Shown: positions 7,553-16,677 of the stretch, piece after piece
Layout of the letters: each line of letters begins with the position of its first letter
Position numbering within the stretch: position 1 is the stretch's first letter
Origin: an uncultured Porphyromonadaceae bacterium
GTDB lineage: Bacteria; Bacteroidota; Bacteroidia; Bacteroidales; Muribaculaceae
DNA: 52,926 nucleotides
Reading direction: 5' to 3'
Assembly (NCBI GenBank): GCA_900541865.1
Contig: UQLO01000020.1
Coordinates: 1 to 52,926, forward strand
Made by a program: the position numbers and the translations under genes
Notes under the pieces: model-generated
The model's input: only the letters and a program-made list of their open reading frames with translations
The model's database searches: none
What the model was told of the DNA's origin: nothing

Positions 7553-9033
7553 CAGATGCTGCTGAATTTATATGCAAAGCCGATGGAGAGTATCTCCTTG
7601 AGCTGCAGCTTGTGCCAGCCCGGGTCGTCGCAGCGCGGAGTGGAGGTGTCGTAGCGCGCGTGAACGTAGATCTGGGTGCTCAGGAAGCGGTTGATTTCGA
7701 AGTTGACCGTGTTCTCCCAGTCGGCGTAGGCATTGGAGTAGTCGGTGAAGGCGAAGAGCCGCGAGGTGTAGACGATGTTGTAGCATATCTTCCACTTGAA
7801 CTTGAGCTCGGCGCTCGAACCGAACTTGTGCTTGGTGGTGTGGCCTTCGCGGATTTCGAACTGCTCGGGGTTGATGTGCGAGTTGGTGCACGTCTTCAGG
7901 TTGTACGACAGCGGGGCTATGGAAGCATCGAAAGTAACCGTTTTTGCCGGATTGACGTAGTTGTAGGTCATACCGAGACCGATATTGAGTTCGCCGGGCG
8001 AGAGGAAGGCGGCACGCATATCGTGCGAGTTGCTCTTGTAGCTCTGCAAGAACTGCGTCTTGAACAGCAACGACACCGAGTAGTACCACCGGCGGGCTGC
8101 CTTGACACCGAAGGTGGAGGTGAGCTGGAAGAGGTCGTCGCTGATATTGTAGGAATGTACCTCGTCGTCGGGAGCATTGTTCATGCCGAGTTTATACTGC
8201 GCGGTGGTCTCCCAGAGCAGATTGGGGTGGTAGGCCTGGTTGAGCTTCACGTTGTAGTAGATATTGGCCAAAGCGTTGACGTTGTTGTTGCCGCCCTGGT
8301 ACCAGTTGGGCGACACATACGCCTGCGAGAACTGCAGCGAGGCCGAAAAAGTCTGCAGCCAGTGGCGCTTGCGCACCGGGCCCGCTGCGATGGTGGTGTG
8401 GACCTCATCGGGAGTTACGAGCTCCTTGATTTCGATTGTGTGTTCCTCGGGGTTGACAACGGCGGTGTAGCGTTTGGGGGCTTCCGGAAGCAGGTTGATG
8501 TTGTAGGGAACGTTCTGCGGATGCTCGTAGAAGAGGTAGCGCCGCATGCGCTCCATCGCGCGGGCTGTGGCGTTCTCGCGCTCCAGCCAGCGCGTGGCCT
8601 CGTTGCCGCTGAAGTCGGCCTCGAAGGGGCTCCGAGCTTCCTCGAAAGTATAACCGTCGAACACGGCGGGCCCGAAAAATGTTCGCGGCAACGGCCCAAG
8701 GTTCACAACGGTGTCGTAGGGCAGCTGGCGGGTTGCCGCCATATATGCCTCGGCGGTGGGGAAGTCGGTGAGAAGCACCCACTCTACGGCCGGCTCTTCG
8801 GCTACCTGCGGCTCGACCGACGCACTGTCCGGCTCGACGCTCTCGGCGCCGTCGTCGCCACGGAGTGCGCTGATAAGGCGCGCTACGCTCGCCGCGGCGG
8901 TGCTGTCGGGGCGTTGCGGCTCGGAGGGTTCGACGCGGGCGGAATTGAAATACATTGCCTGGGCGCTTGCTGCGAAGACACCCGTGGCCGCTGCGGTCAG
9001 TACGAGGTATGCGGTTATCCTTCTGAGAATCAT
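7552..9033 (-). CDS. DUF3078 family outer-membrane beta-barrel protein
   Basis: The product has 493 residues. A signal peptide covers about residues 1-26 (ASAQA). A variable, acidic region follows, then a beta-rich C-terminal half with alternating aromatic strands. Segments such as NWYQGGNNNVNALANIYYN, FLSPGELNIGLGMTYNY and KWKICYNIVYTSRLFAFTDY are characteristic of DUF3078 proteins of Bacteroidetes, and the chain ends with a barrel-like strand (SIGFAYKFSSI). The family is predicted to sit in the outer membrane and has no established biochemical role. The start lies 37 nt after the ubiE stop, so the gene is probably part of the same transcript. Confidence 0.85.
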   Translation of the reverse strand: MILRRITAYLVLTAAATGVFAASAQAMYFNSARVEPSEPQRPDSTAAASVARLISALRGDDGAESVEPDSASVEPQVAEEPAVEWVLLTDFPTAEAYMAATRQLPYDTVVNLGPLPRTFFGPAVFDGYTFEEARSPFEADFSGNEATRWLERENATARAMERMRRYLFYEHPQNVPYNINLLPEAPKRYTAVVNPEEHTIEIKELVTPDEVHTTIAAGPVRKRHWLQTFSASLQFSQAYVSPNWYQGGNNNVNALANIYYNVKLNQAYHPNLLWETTAQYKLGMNNAPDDEVHSYNISDDLFQLTSTFGVKAARRWYYSVSLLFKTQFLQSYKSNSHDMRAAFLSPGELNIGLGMTYNYVNPAKTVTFDASIAPLSYNLKTCTNSHINPEQFEIREGHTTKHKFGSSAELKFKWKICYNIVYTSRLFAFTDYSNAYADWENTVNFEINRFLSTQIYVHARYDTSTPRCDDPGWHKLQLKEILSIGFAYKFSSI

Positions 9034-9070
9034 AGGCAGAAATGTGATGAAAAAAAACGATGCCGCCGGC

Positions 9071-9796
9071 TCAGCGGATGGCCGTGTACAGAGTGCACAC
9101 GCCCAGGCAGAGGCTGCGGTAGGTTGCGCTGCTGAAACCGGCAGCGAGCATAAGCTCCGTCATGTCGCGGCGCTGGGGGCAAGCCGCGATGCTTTGCGGA
9201 AGATAGGTATAGGCACTCCGGTCGCCGCTGACGAGCCGCCCTGCCAGGGGCACCAGGCTGCGCGTGTAGAGGCGGTAGGCGCACTTCATAATGGGGTTCG
9301 ACGGCTCCGAGAGCTCCAGGATGCACACCCGCCCCCCGCGACGCGTTATGCGCGCCATCTCGCGCAGTCCGGCGGGTATGTCGGCATAGTTGCGCACTCC
9401 GTAGGCAATGGTGACGGCATCGGCCGAGCCGTCGGCCAACCCCGTGGCGAGAGCGTCGGCGCAGACAAAATCTATGCCTTCGGCGCCCTCCTTGCGGCGG
9501 GCAACCGCAAGCATCCCCTCGGAAATGTCGATGCCCGACACCCGCGCCTGCGGCAGGGCCTTGCGCAGGGCCAGGGCAACTTCGCCCGTGCCGGTGGCCA
9601 AGTCGACCAACGTAGAGGGCGCCTCGGCCACGGCGGCCTGCACAAGGCGCTTCTTCCACGCCTTATGCATGCCCAGGCTCATAGCCGTGTTCATAAAGTC
9701 GTAGGCCGGAGCGATGGCGTCGAACATCGAGGCCACCTGCCGGTCTTTGGTCCGGTTGTCGTCGCGGTATGGATTCAGATCCTCAACCTTCTGCAT
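9071..9796 (-). CDS. ubiE: Demethylmenaquinone methyltransferase
   Basis: This 241-residue Rossmann-fold SAM methyltransferase belongs to the UbiE/MenG family, which methylates demethylmenaquinone in the last step of menaquinone synthesis. SAM motif I is TLVDLATGTGEVAL (about residues 62-75), and an Asp follows in SGIDISEGM. The UbiE signatures VASMFDAIAPAYDFMN near the N-terminus and AYGVRNYADIPAGLREMARI in the middle are present. The start overlaps the last 14 nt of purC. With no ubiquinone in these anaerobes, the menG role is the expected one. Confidence 0.93.
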   Translation of the reverse strand: MQKVEDLNPYRDDNRTKDRQVASMFDAIAPAYDFMNTAMSLGMHKAWKKRLVQAAVAEAPSTLVDLATGTGEVALALRKALPQARVSGIDISEGMLAVARRKEGAEGIDFVCADALATGLADGSADAVTIAYGVRNYADIPAGLREMARITRRGGRVCILELSEPSNPIMKCAYRLYTRSLVPLAGRLVSGDRSAYTYLPQSIAACPQRRDMTELMLAAGFSSATYRSLCLGVCTLYTAIR

Positions 9797-10745
9797 CGGG
9801 TCGGCTCAGGTTGGCAAGAAAATCCAGCACGTTGGTGGCTATGCGTTCGGCCACTGCCTCCTGCGGAGCCGGCTCGAACTCGCGGCCGGTGACGCGGCGG
9901 AACAGCTCGATGTAGCGCTCCGAAATGGCCTGGCATACGCTGTCGGTCATCTCGGGCAGTTTCTGGCCCGGCTGGCCCATAAAGCCGTTGTCCATCAGCC
10001 ATTCGCGCACAAATTCCTTCGAAAGCTGGCGCTGCGGCAACCCCTTGCTGAAGAGCTCTTCGTAGGTGTCGGCGTAGAAGTAGCGGCTCGAGTCGGGGGT
10101 GTGGATTTCGTCGATCAGAAGTATGGTGTCGCCGTATTTGCCGAACTCATACTTGGTGTCGACCAGCACAAGGCCCTTGTCGGCGGCCATACGGCTGCCG
10201 GCGGCGAAGAGGCGCCGCGTGTAGTCCAGCACGGTATCGAGCTCGCCCTGAGTCATAAGACCCTGCTTGACAATCTCTTGTGGCGATATATTCAGGTCGT
10301 GGCCCTCATCGGCCTTGGTGGTCGGAGTGATGATGGGCTCGGGAAGGCGTTCGTTCTGACGCAGCCCTTCCGGGAGGGTCACGCCGCAGATGGTGCGCTT
10401 GCCGGCGGCATAGTCGCGCCAGGCGCTGCCCGCCAGGTACCCGCGGATAATCATCTCGACCTTGAAGGGTGTGCAGGCCTTGCCCGCCGTGGCGCACGGA
10501 TCCACCTCGGCAAGTTTCCAGTTAGGCACGATGTCGGCCGTAGCGTCCAGAAAATAGTTTGCTATCTGGTTGAGGACCTGACCCTTGTAGGGAATGCCTT
10601 TCGGGAGCACCACATCGAAGGCGGAGATGCGGTCGGTGGCGACCATAACTATGAGCGAGCCGTCCAGTGTGTAGACGTCGCGCACCTTGCCATGATATTC
10701 CTCTATCTGGCCCGGAAATTTAAAGTTGGTGGATGTCAGTGGCAT
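9783..10745 (-). CDS. purC: Phosphoribosylaminoimidazole-succinocarboxamide synthase
   Basis: The product has 320 residues and is SAICAR synthase, which joins CAIR and aspartate with ATP in purine synthesis. Visible family segments are GKVRDVYTLDGSLIVMVATDRISAFD (about residues 19-44; split by the family into a GKVRD loop and a DRISAFD motif), IIRGYLAGSAWRDY (about 108-121) and LVLVDTKYEFGKYGD (about 195-209). The length is that of the long form found in Bacteroidetes rather than the 240-residue form of E. coli. It follows phoH with a 30-nt gap and overlaps ubiE by 14 nt. Confidence 0.95.
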   Translation of the reverse strand: MPLTSTNFKFPGQIEEYHGKVRDVYTLDGSLIVMVATDRISAFDVVLPKGIPYKGQVLNQIANYFLDATADIVPNWKLAEVDPCATAGKACTPFKVEMIIRGYLAGSAWRDYAAGKRTICGVTLPEGLRQNERLPEPIITPTTKADEGHDLNISPQEIVKQGLMTQGELDTVLDYTRRLFAAGSRMAADKGLVLVDTKYEFGKYGDTILLIDEIHTPDSSRYFYADTYEELFSKGLPQRQLSKEFVREWLMDNGFMGQPGQKLPEMTDSVCQAISERYIELFRRVTGREFEPAPQEAVAERIATNVLDFLANLSRPDAEG

Positions 10746-10775
10746 GACTGGTTTATTTTGGTGTGTTGGGTTCTC

Positions 10776-11780
10776 TTACTTTTCCGGGGAGTTTTCCTCG
10801 GGAGGCGTTTCGGCCGCTGCCGTGGGTGCGGCGGCGGCTTCGTGCTCGCGGTCGTAGCGCTCGTAGGCCTCCACGATGCGCTGCACAAGGTGATGGCGCA
10901 CAATGTCTTTCTTGCCGAACTCCACGCGGCCGACGCCCTGCACGCCGTCGAGTATCTTCAGCGCCTGGACAAGGCCCGATGCCGTCGAGCGCGGGAGGTC
11001 TATCTGGGTGACGTCGCCGGTGATGATCATCTTGGCGTTCATACCCAGTCGCGTCAGGAACATCTTGATTTGGTGGGTGGTGGTGTTCTGCGCCTCGTCG
11101 AGCACGATGATGGCGTCGTTGAGGGTTCGACCGCGCATAAAGGCCAGCGGGGCTATCTGGATGACCTTCGTCTCCATATACTCCTTGAGTTTGGCCGCGG
11201 GAATCATATCCTCCAGCGCGTCGTAGAGCGGCTGGAGATACGGGTCGATTTTGTCCTTCATGTCGCCGGGAAGGAAGCCTAACTTCTCGCCCGCTTCCAC
11301 CGCCGGACGCGAAAGGATGATTTTGCGGGCCTCACGGTTTTTCAGCGCGCGCACCGCCAGAGCGATGGCTATGTAGGTCTTGCCCGTGCCCGCAGGGCCC
11401 AGAGCGAAGGTGAGGTCGTGGTTCTGGAAGGTTTCCACGAGTTTGGCCTGCGTAGGGGTGCGGGCCGCTATGGGCTTGCCGTTGACGCCGTAGATGATGG
11501 CGCCGTCGGCACGACGCTCGCGGGGAGCCTCGCCCTTGACTATGTCGATAATCACATCCTCGGTCAGCGAATTGTACTTCTCGGCATAGGCGGCCAGCTC
11601 CTGCATCTTGGACTCGAAGTCTCCTGTTTCGCGGTCTTCGCCGACCACGCGGATAACCGATCCTCGCGCCGAAATGCGAAGCTTGGGGTATAAATTCTTG
11701 ATAAGGTGCATGTTGGCGTTGTTGACCCCATAGAACTGTACGGGGTCGGCCTTATCTATGATGACAATGCGTTCTATCAT
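10776..11780 (-). CDS. phoH: PhoH-family ATPase
   Basis: The 334-residue protein has an N-terminal KH-like region (residues about 1-75) and a PhoH ATPase domain. Walker A is GPAGTGKT at 128-135, and the Walker B-like segment is IIVLDEAQNTT (about 229-239). KIILSRPAVEAGEKLGFLPGD is the usual PhoH loop. Members are cytoplasmic ATPases linked to RNA metabolism and ribosome maturation, often next to ybeY elsewhere. The C-terminal 30 residues are low-complexity Ala/Glu/Pro. It is the first gene of the six-gene minus-strand operon. Confidence 0.92.
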   Translation of the reverse strand: MIERIVIIDKADPVQFYGVNNANMHLIKNLYPKLRISARGSVIRVVGEDRETGDFESKMQELAAYAEKYNSLTEDVIIDIVKGEAPRERRADGAIIYGVNGKPIAARTPTQAKLVETFQNHDLTFALGPAGTGKTYIAIALAVRALKNREARKIILSRPAVEAGEKLGFLPGDMKDKIDPYLQPLYDALEDMIPAAKLKEYMETKVIQIAPLAFMRGRTLNDAIIVLDEAQNTTTHQIKMFLTRLGMNAKMIITGDVTQIDLPRSTASGLVQALKILDGVQGVGRVEFGKKDIVRHHLVQRIVEAYERYDREHEAAAAPTAAAETPPEENSPEK

Positions 11781-11818
11781 GTGTGTATGCCAATATATGC
11801 CGGGGACGAAACGTTGCG

Positions 11819-11826
11819 CAAAGTTA
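11819..11826 (-). promoter_or_regulatory. Promoter -7 box of the phoH operon
   Basis: On the minus strand the sequence reads TAACTTTG, a perfect match to the Bacteroidetes -7 box, about 40 nt before the phoH start. The best upstream TTTG-like box (CAAA on the plus strand at 11843-11846) is only 16 bp away, shorter than usual, so the upstream box is uncertain. Confidence 0.55.
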
Positions 11827-11953
11827 CAAAAAATCGGCCGTTCAAAACCCCGTCTGTTAAAATTATTTCACATACTTTCAACACCTCCGCGCACCGCTTG
11901 GTTCAAACATCCGCCGCTCTCCGGATTTCATCTATTTTAACGGCGGTGGGCGC

Positions 11954-11983
11954 TTTCGTTGCCCGTATCCTCCCCTAATTTTG
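11954..11983 (+). promoter_or_regulatory. Promoter of umuDC
   Basis: TTTC at 11954-11957 and a perfect TAATTTTG at 11976-11983 are 18 bp apart. The leader before the ATG at 12003 would be only about 12 nt. No LexA-box-like palindrome is apparent over or next to the promoter, so the mode of DNA-damage control is not visible. Confidence 0.55.
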
Positions 11984-12002
11984 CACAAAACGCATTTTCG
12001 CC

Positions 12003-12479
12003 ATGGCCGCTCTTCACTCCAAACCTCAGATTATGCTCCTGGGCGCTGATTTGCGCTCTCACATGCCTTTGCCCTACGCCGAGGCCGGCGTAGCCGCAGG
12101 CTTTCCCAGTCCCGCCCAGGATTATATCACCGAAACCATCGACCTTAACCGCGAGCTCATCGAGCATCCCGCGGCTACTTTCTATGCCCGCGTCGCCGGC
12201 GACTCCATGGCCGGCGAAGGAATCACCGAAGGCGATATTCTGGTGGTCGACAAGGCCATAGAACCCCAGCACGGCGACCTGGCCGTGTGCTGCCTCGACG
12301 GCGAGTTCACCCTCAAGCGGCTGCGGTTTCTGCCCGGCGGAGGGGTGATGCTCATGCCCTCCAACCGCCGCTACCGCCCCATCGAAATTACACCCGGCAT
12401 GAATTTCATGGTATGGGGTGTGGTGCTCTACACTATCAAGGCTAACCGTCATCGCCGGCCCGGCTCCGAAAAATGGTAG
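12003..12479 (+). CDS. umuD: UmuD-like self-cleaving S24 peptidase
   Basis: This 158-residue protein is the LexA/UmuD peptidase type without a DNA-binding domain. The cleavage site is Ala32-Gly33 in VAAGFPSPAQDY. Ser68 in GDSMAGEGI and Lys105 in FTLKRL form the catalytic dyad, and their 37-residue spacing equals that of E. coli UmuD (60 and 97). The family self-cleaves on contact with RecA filaments, and the shortened form activates UmuC for error-prone synthesis across DNA damage. It overlaps umuC by 7 nt. Confidence 0.92.
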   Translation: MAALHSKPQIMLLGADLRSHMPLPYAEAGVAAGFPSPAQDYITETIDLNRELIEHPAATFYARVAGDSMAGEGITEGDILVVDKAIEPQHGDLAVCCLDGEFTLKRLRFLPGGGVMLMPSNRRYRPIEITPGMNFMVWGVVLYTIKANRHRRPGSEKW

Positions 12480-13768
12480 GTCTGATCGACTGCGACAACT
12501 TCTTCTGCTCCTGTGAGCGAGTGTTCCGGCCCGACCTCGCAAACCGGCCCGTGGTGGTGCTGAGCAACAACGATGGCTGCGTGGTGGCACGCTCGCGCGA
12601 AGTTAAGGCCATGGGAATTCCCGAAGGGCTCCCATACTACCAGCTTATGGAGCAGTATCCCAACGCCGGCATAGTCGCCTTCTCATCCAATTACGCCCTC
12701 TACGGCGACCTCTCGGCGCGAGTGCTCGCCGTACTCGCCGACGAGGTGCCCGAAGTCACACAATACTCCATCGACGAAGCTTTTCTCAATCTCGACGGCA
12801 TGGACCCCGCCACTATCGCCCAATGGGGACGAGAGCTTTGCCGCAAGGTGGCCCGATGCACCGGTATACCTGTCAGCCTCGGCATCGGCGACTCCAAAAC
12901 CCTGGCAAAGGTGGCAAGCAAGTTCGCAAAGCGATATCCCGCCTACAACAAATGCTGCCATATCGCAACCGACGACCAGCGCCGCAAGGCCCTCGGGCTT
13001 TTTCCGGCAGCCGACGTCTGGGGCATAGGCCGACGCATGAACCGAACCCTCGAATACTACGGCGTCCACACCGCTCTCGACTACGCCAACCGCTCCCGGA
13101 GCTGGATTCGCTCACACTTCCACATTCCCGGCGAACGGACATGGCGAGAACTCAACGGCCACGACGTAATTGCCGTCGACGCACTCGATGCCGTGGCACG
13201 GCAGACAATCGTCACATCACGCAGCTTCCCGGGAATGATTACTACCTTCGACGACCTGGCTACTCACGTGGCAAACTACGCCGCTCGCTGCGCCGTAAAG
13301 CTCCGCCGACAGCACAGCGTGTGCGCCGCGGCAACCGTTTTCGTGCAGTCAAACCACTTCCGACCCGACCTCACGCAGTACAGCGCCAGCGCGGCTTGCC
13401 GATTTGCCACCCCTACCTCCGCAGCCAACGAAATCGTCGAAGGGGCCCTTCGCGCCCTCCGCTCCGCCTTCCGGCCCGGAATACACTACAAGCGCGCCGG
13501 AGTGATGGTGGCAGAAATATCCCCCGACAACGCCGTACAGACAAACCTCTTCGGATTCAACCCCGAAGCAACCGCACGAAACAACTCCCTCTCCGCCGCC
13601 ATCGACGCCATAAACCGCCGCATGGGTGCCGACACCGTTGTCCTGGCCGCTCAGCAGTATGCCGACCGCGGACCCGACGGAAAATCAGTCCGCTTCGTCA
13701 ACGCTATACGCCGAGCAATGAAATCGCCCGACTACACAACCCGCCTCGGGGCTTTCACCGTCGGATAA
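12473..13768 (+). CDS. umuC: Y-family DNA polymerase V catalytic subunit
   Basis: The 431-residue protein is a UmuC-type Y-family polymerase. The palm metal ligands are Asp6 (GLIDCDNFF) and Asp101/Glu102 (YSIDEAFLNL). SNNDGCVVARSREVKAMGI at about 31-49 is the family's fingers segment. DVWGIGRRM (about 182-190) is the HhH region, and a little-finger domain follows, then the UmuC C-terminal extension ending in a QYADRGPDG-like segment. The start inside umuD implies translational coupling. It is full length compared with E. coli UmuC (about 420). Confidence 0.94.
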   Translation: MVGLIDCDNFFCSCERVFRPDLANRPVVVLSNNDGCVVARSREVKAMGIPEGLPYYQLMEQYPNAGIVAFSSNYALYGDLSARVLAVLADEVPEVTQYSIDEAFLNLDGMDPATIAQWGRELCRKVARCTGIPVSLGIGDSKTLAKVASKFAKRYPAYNKCCHIATDDQRRKALGLFPAADVWGIGRRMNRTLEYYGVHTALDYANRSRSWIRSHFHIPGERTWRELNGHDVIAVDALDAVARQTIVTSRSFPGMITTFDDLATHVANYAARCAVKLRRQHSVCAAATVFVQSNHFRPDLTQYSASAACRFATPTSAANEIVEGALRALRSAFRPGIHYKRAGVMVAEISPDNAVQTNLFGFNPEATARNNSLSAAIDAINRRMGADTVVLAAQQYADRGPDGKSVRFVNAIRRAMKSPDYTTRLGAFTVG

Positions 13769-13798
13769 CTTCACCAAAAATCAACTTCACCAAAAATC
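13767..13798 (+). repeat. Perfect 16-bp tandem duplication before higBA
   Basis: AACTTCACCAAAAATC occurs twice without a gap (13767-13782 and 13783-13798), beginning at the umuC stop codon and ending about 20 bp before the higB operator palindrome. It may be a simple slippage duplication or accessory binding sites for the antitoxin, since it shares the CTTC/TTCAC motif with that palindrome. Confidence 0.7.
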
Positions 13799-13816
13799 AC
13801 GATTCATCGGAATTAA

Positions 13817-13837
13817 AGTTCACAAAATTTGCGAACT
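13817..13837. promoter_or_regulatory. 21-bp palindromic operator candidate of higBA
   Basis: The arms AGTTC at 13817-13821 and GAACT at 13833-13837 bound a 21-bp palindrome in which only one symmetrical pair (positions 6 and 16) fails to match. It covers the TTTG box at 13828-13831. Such a site over the upstream box is what an autorepressing HigA would need. Confidence 0.7.
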
Positions 13838-13859
13838 TCGGATATTATCACTATTTTTG
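13828..13859 (+). promoter_or_regulatory. Promoter of higBA
   Basis: TTTG at 13828-13831 and TATTTTTG at 13852-13859 are 20 bp apart, a full match to the Bacteroidetes pattern. The ATG at 13879 lies about 13 nt after the expected transcription start. This also shows that the toxin starts at 13879 and is not an extension of upstream reading frame. Confidence 0.78.
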
Positions 13860-13878
13860 CCCTCAAATATTCCTCCCC

Positions 13879-14196
13879 ATGGAAATTACCTTCGACAAAG
13901 ATTATCTTGAAGAACTTTACTATAAGGGACAGGCGACCGACAAAAAGCACCGGTTCCAGCCCCAGATAGTGAAGCGCTACATAAGAGTCATTGATATTTT
14001 GCGAGCCTCGGCGAAAATTGAGGAACTCTTTCGTATCAACAGCCTCAATTACGAGGTTCTTTCCGGCGATAAAAAGGGAATTGAATCAGTTCGCGTAAAC
14101 GACCAATACAGGCTTGAATTTGTCAGCAAAACGGTTGTCAACGAAACCATCATCACCATTTGCAACGTTTTGGAATTATCAAACCATTATAAATAG
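13879..14196 (+). CDS. higB: HigB-type toxin
   Basis: This 105-residue protein belongs to the HigB/RelE superfamily of mRNA-cleaving toxins. The helix-rich start (FDKDYLEELYYKG) and the core YIRVIDILRASAKIEELF, LNYEVLSGDKKGIESV and VNDQYRLEF match the HigB killer-protein layout: a Leu-x-x-Leu-rich pair of helices, then strands carrying Arg and Lys. The reading frame continues upstream through umuC, but only the ATG at 13879 lies after the promoter, and the protein then has the usual length. The higA gene follows after 6 nt. Confidence 0.87.
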   Translation: MEITFDKDYLEELYYKGQATDKKHRFQPQIVKRYIRVIDILRASAKIEELFRINSLNYEVLSGDKKGIESVRVNDQYRLEFVSKTVVNETIITICNVLELSNHYK

Positions 14197-14202
14197 ACGA
14201 TT

Positions 14203-14514
14203 ATGACAGCAGAGAAATTCGGCGCCTTCCCCACGCACCCCGGTGAAGTTATCAAAGACGAGATTGAATACCGCAAGTTGTCGCAACGCAAACTTGCCGA
14301 ACAAATCGGTATGTCGCATACCGCCTTGAATGAGATTCTCAACGCCAAGCGTCCGGTCTCCACGACCTCAGCATATTTGTTTGAAGCCGCCTTGGGCATT
14401 CCGGCTTCGACTCTTCTTAATCTTCAGATGAGATTCGACATGCATATCGCCCAGGCCGACTCATCCTTCATGGCCCGGCTGGCAGCAATACGCCGGGTGG
14501 CCGCGGTTCTTTGA
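14203..14514 (+). CDS. higA: HigA-type antitoxin
   Basis: The 103-residue protein has the HigA signature FPTHPGEVIKDEIEYRKLSQ at its start and an XRE HTH (about residues 27-75; KLAEQIGMSHTALNEILNAKRPV). The tail has the family's usual extension (ASTLLNLQMRFDMHIA). HigA neutralises HigB and represses the shared promoter; the palindrome at 13817-13837 is the likely target. Confidence 0.88.
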   Translation: MTAEKFGAFPTHPGEVIKDEIEYRKLSQRKLAEQIGMSHTALNEILNAKRPVSTTSAYLFEAALGIPASTLLNLQMRFDMHIAQADSSFMARLAAIRRVAAVL

Positions 14515-14533
14515 CCCTCTCTTTCAAAAAAGC

Positions 14534-14580
14534 AAGCGACGAAAAAACGCCTCCGGCATCGGAGGCGTTTTTCGTCGCTT
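14534..14580. terminator. Bidirectional terminator between higA and groEL
   Basis: A long hairpin has core arms CGCCTCCG (14548-14555) and CGGAGGCG (14560-14567) around a GCAT loop. It is flanked by A-rich (14542-14547) and T-rich (14568-14572) tracts and an outer pairing of AAGCGACG with CGTCGCTT. It can end both the higBA transcript and the groEL transcript arriving from the right. Confidence 0.85.
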
Positions 14581-14603
14581 TGGGTCAATATCTTATGCGG
14601 GAA

Positions 14604-16235
<1,632 letters not shown>

Positions 16236-16256
16236 GATGGTCTGTATGTTGCAGGG

Positions 16257-16532
16257 TTAGTCTTCTATAACGGCGAGCACTTCGTTCTGGCGCATGATGA
16301 GCACCTTCTCGCCGTCGAACTCGATTTCGGTGCCGGCATACTTGCCGTAGAGCACAGCGTTGCCTTCCTTGAGCACCATTTCTTCGTCCTTGGTGCCGGT
16401 GCCTACTGCCAGCACGGTGCCGCGCAGGGGCTTCTCCTTGGCGGAGTCAGGGATGATGATGCCGGCCATGGTGACTTCCTCGGCCGCAGTGGGAGCTATT
16501 ATAACTCTATCTGCCAATGGTTTGAGTTTCAT
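16257..16532 (-). CDS. groS: 10-kDa co-chaperonin GroES
   Basis: The ATG at 16532 gives a 91-residue GroES starting MKLKPLADRVIIAP, the usual family start; the open frame upstream to 16622 is leader sequence. The mobile loop is about residues 17-32 (TMAGIIIPDSAKEKP), and GTVLAVGTG and EVLAVIED are typical. It caps the GroEL chamber. The gene is the first of the groESL operon. Confidence 0.97.
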   Translation of the reverse strand: MKLKPLADRVIIAPTAAEEVTMAGIIIPDSAKEKPLRGTVLAVGTGTKDEEMVLKEGNAVLYGKYAGTEIEFDGEKVLIMRQNEVLAVIED

Positions 16533-16590
16533 AGTAAGATGTATGTTTTGTTTTTTATGTTTTATGTCTTGGTTGGTGCTTTTATGTCTG

Positions 16591-16623
16591 CAAAGATTGT
16601 TCCACATCGCGGAGTCTGCCAAA
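16591..16623 (-). promoter_or_regulatory. Putative groESL promoter
   Basis: The minus strand reads AATCTTTG (16598-16591), one base from TAnnTTTG, with a TTTG box at 16623-16620 after a 21-bp spacer. The leader before groES would be about 50 nt. The upstream box lies within the loop and arm of the inverted repeat at 16609-16637. Confidence 0.45.
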
Positions 16624-16637
16624 ATGGCAGACTCCGC
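16609..16637. promoter_or_regulatory. Perfect 12-bp inverted repeat upstream of groES
   Basis: GCGGAGTCTGCC (16609-16620) and GGCAGACTCCGC (16626-16637) are perfect complements with a 5-nt loop. The element lies between the stop of the alpha-2-macroglobulin gene and groES. It could be the terminator of the former, but no U-rich tract follows on the minus strand, or an operator for groESL. It does not match the CIRCE sequence. Confidence 0.7.
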
Positions 16638-16677
16638 TCCGAGGATATAACGTCCGCGCGGCCCGCGCGGTTTGGTA

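Noticed and set aside
7510..9135. A 541-codon plus-strand frame opposite the DUF3078 gene
   Set aside because: Shadow of a gene with a signal peptide and family motifs on the minus strand.
12823..14196. A 457-codon frame through umuC into higB, suggesting a fused protein
   Set aside because: The first 350 codons are an Arg/Pro-rich shadow of umuC. A perfect promoter lies just before the ATG at 13879, and the protein from there has the usual HigB length.
16609..16637. A CIRCE element for HrcA before groES
   Set aside because: The arms are GCGGAGTCTGCC/GGCAGACTCCGC with a 5-nt loop, unlike the CIRCE TTAGCACTC-N9-GAGTGCTAA.
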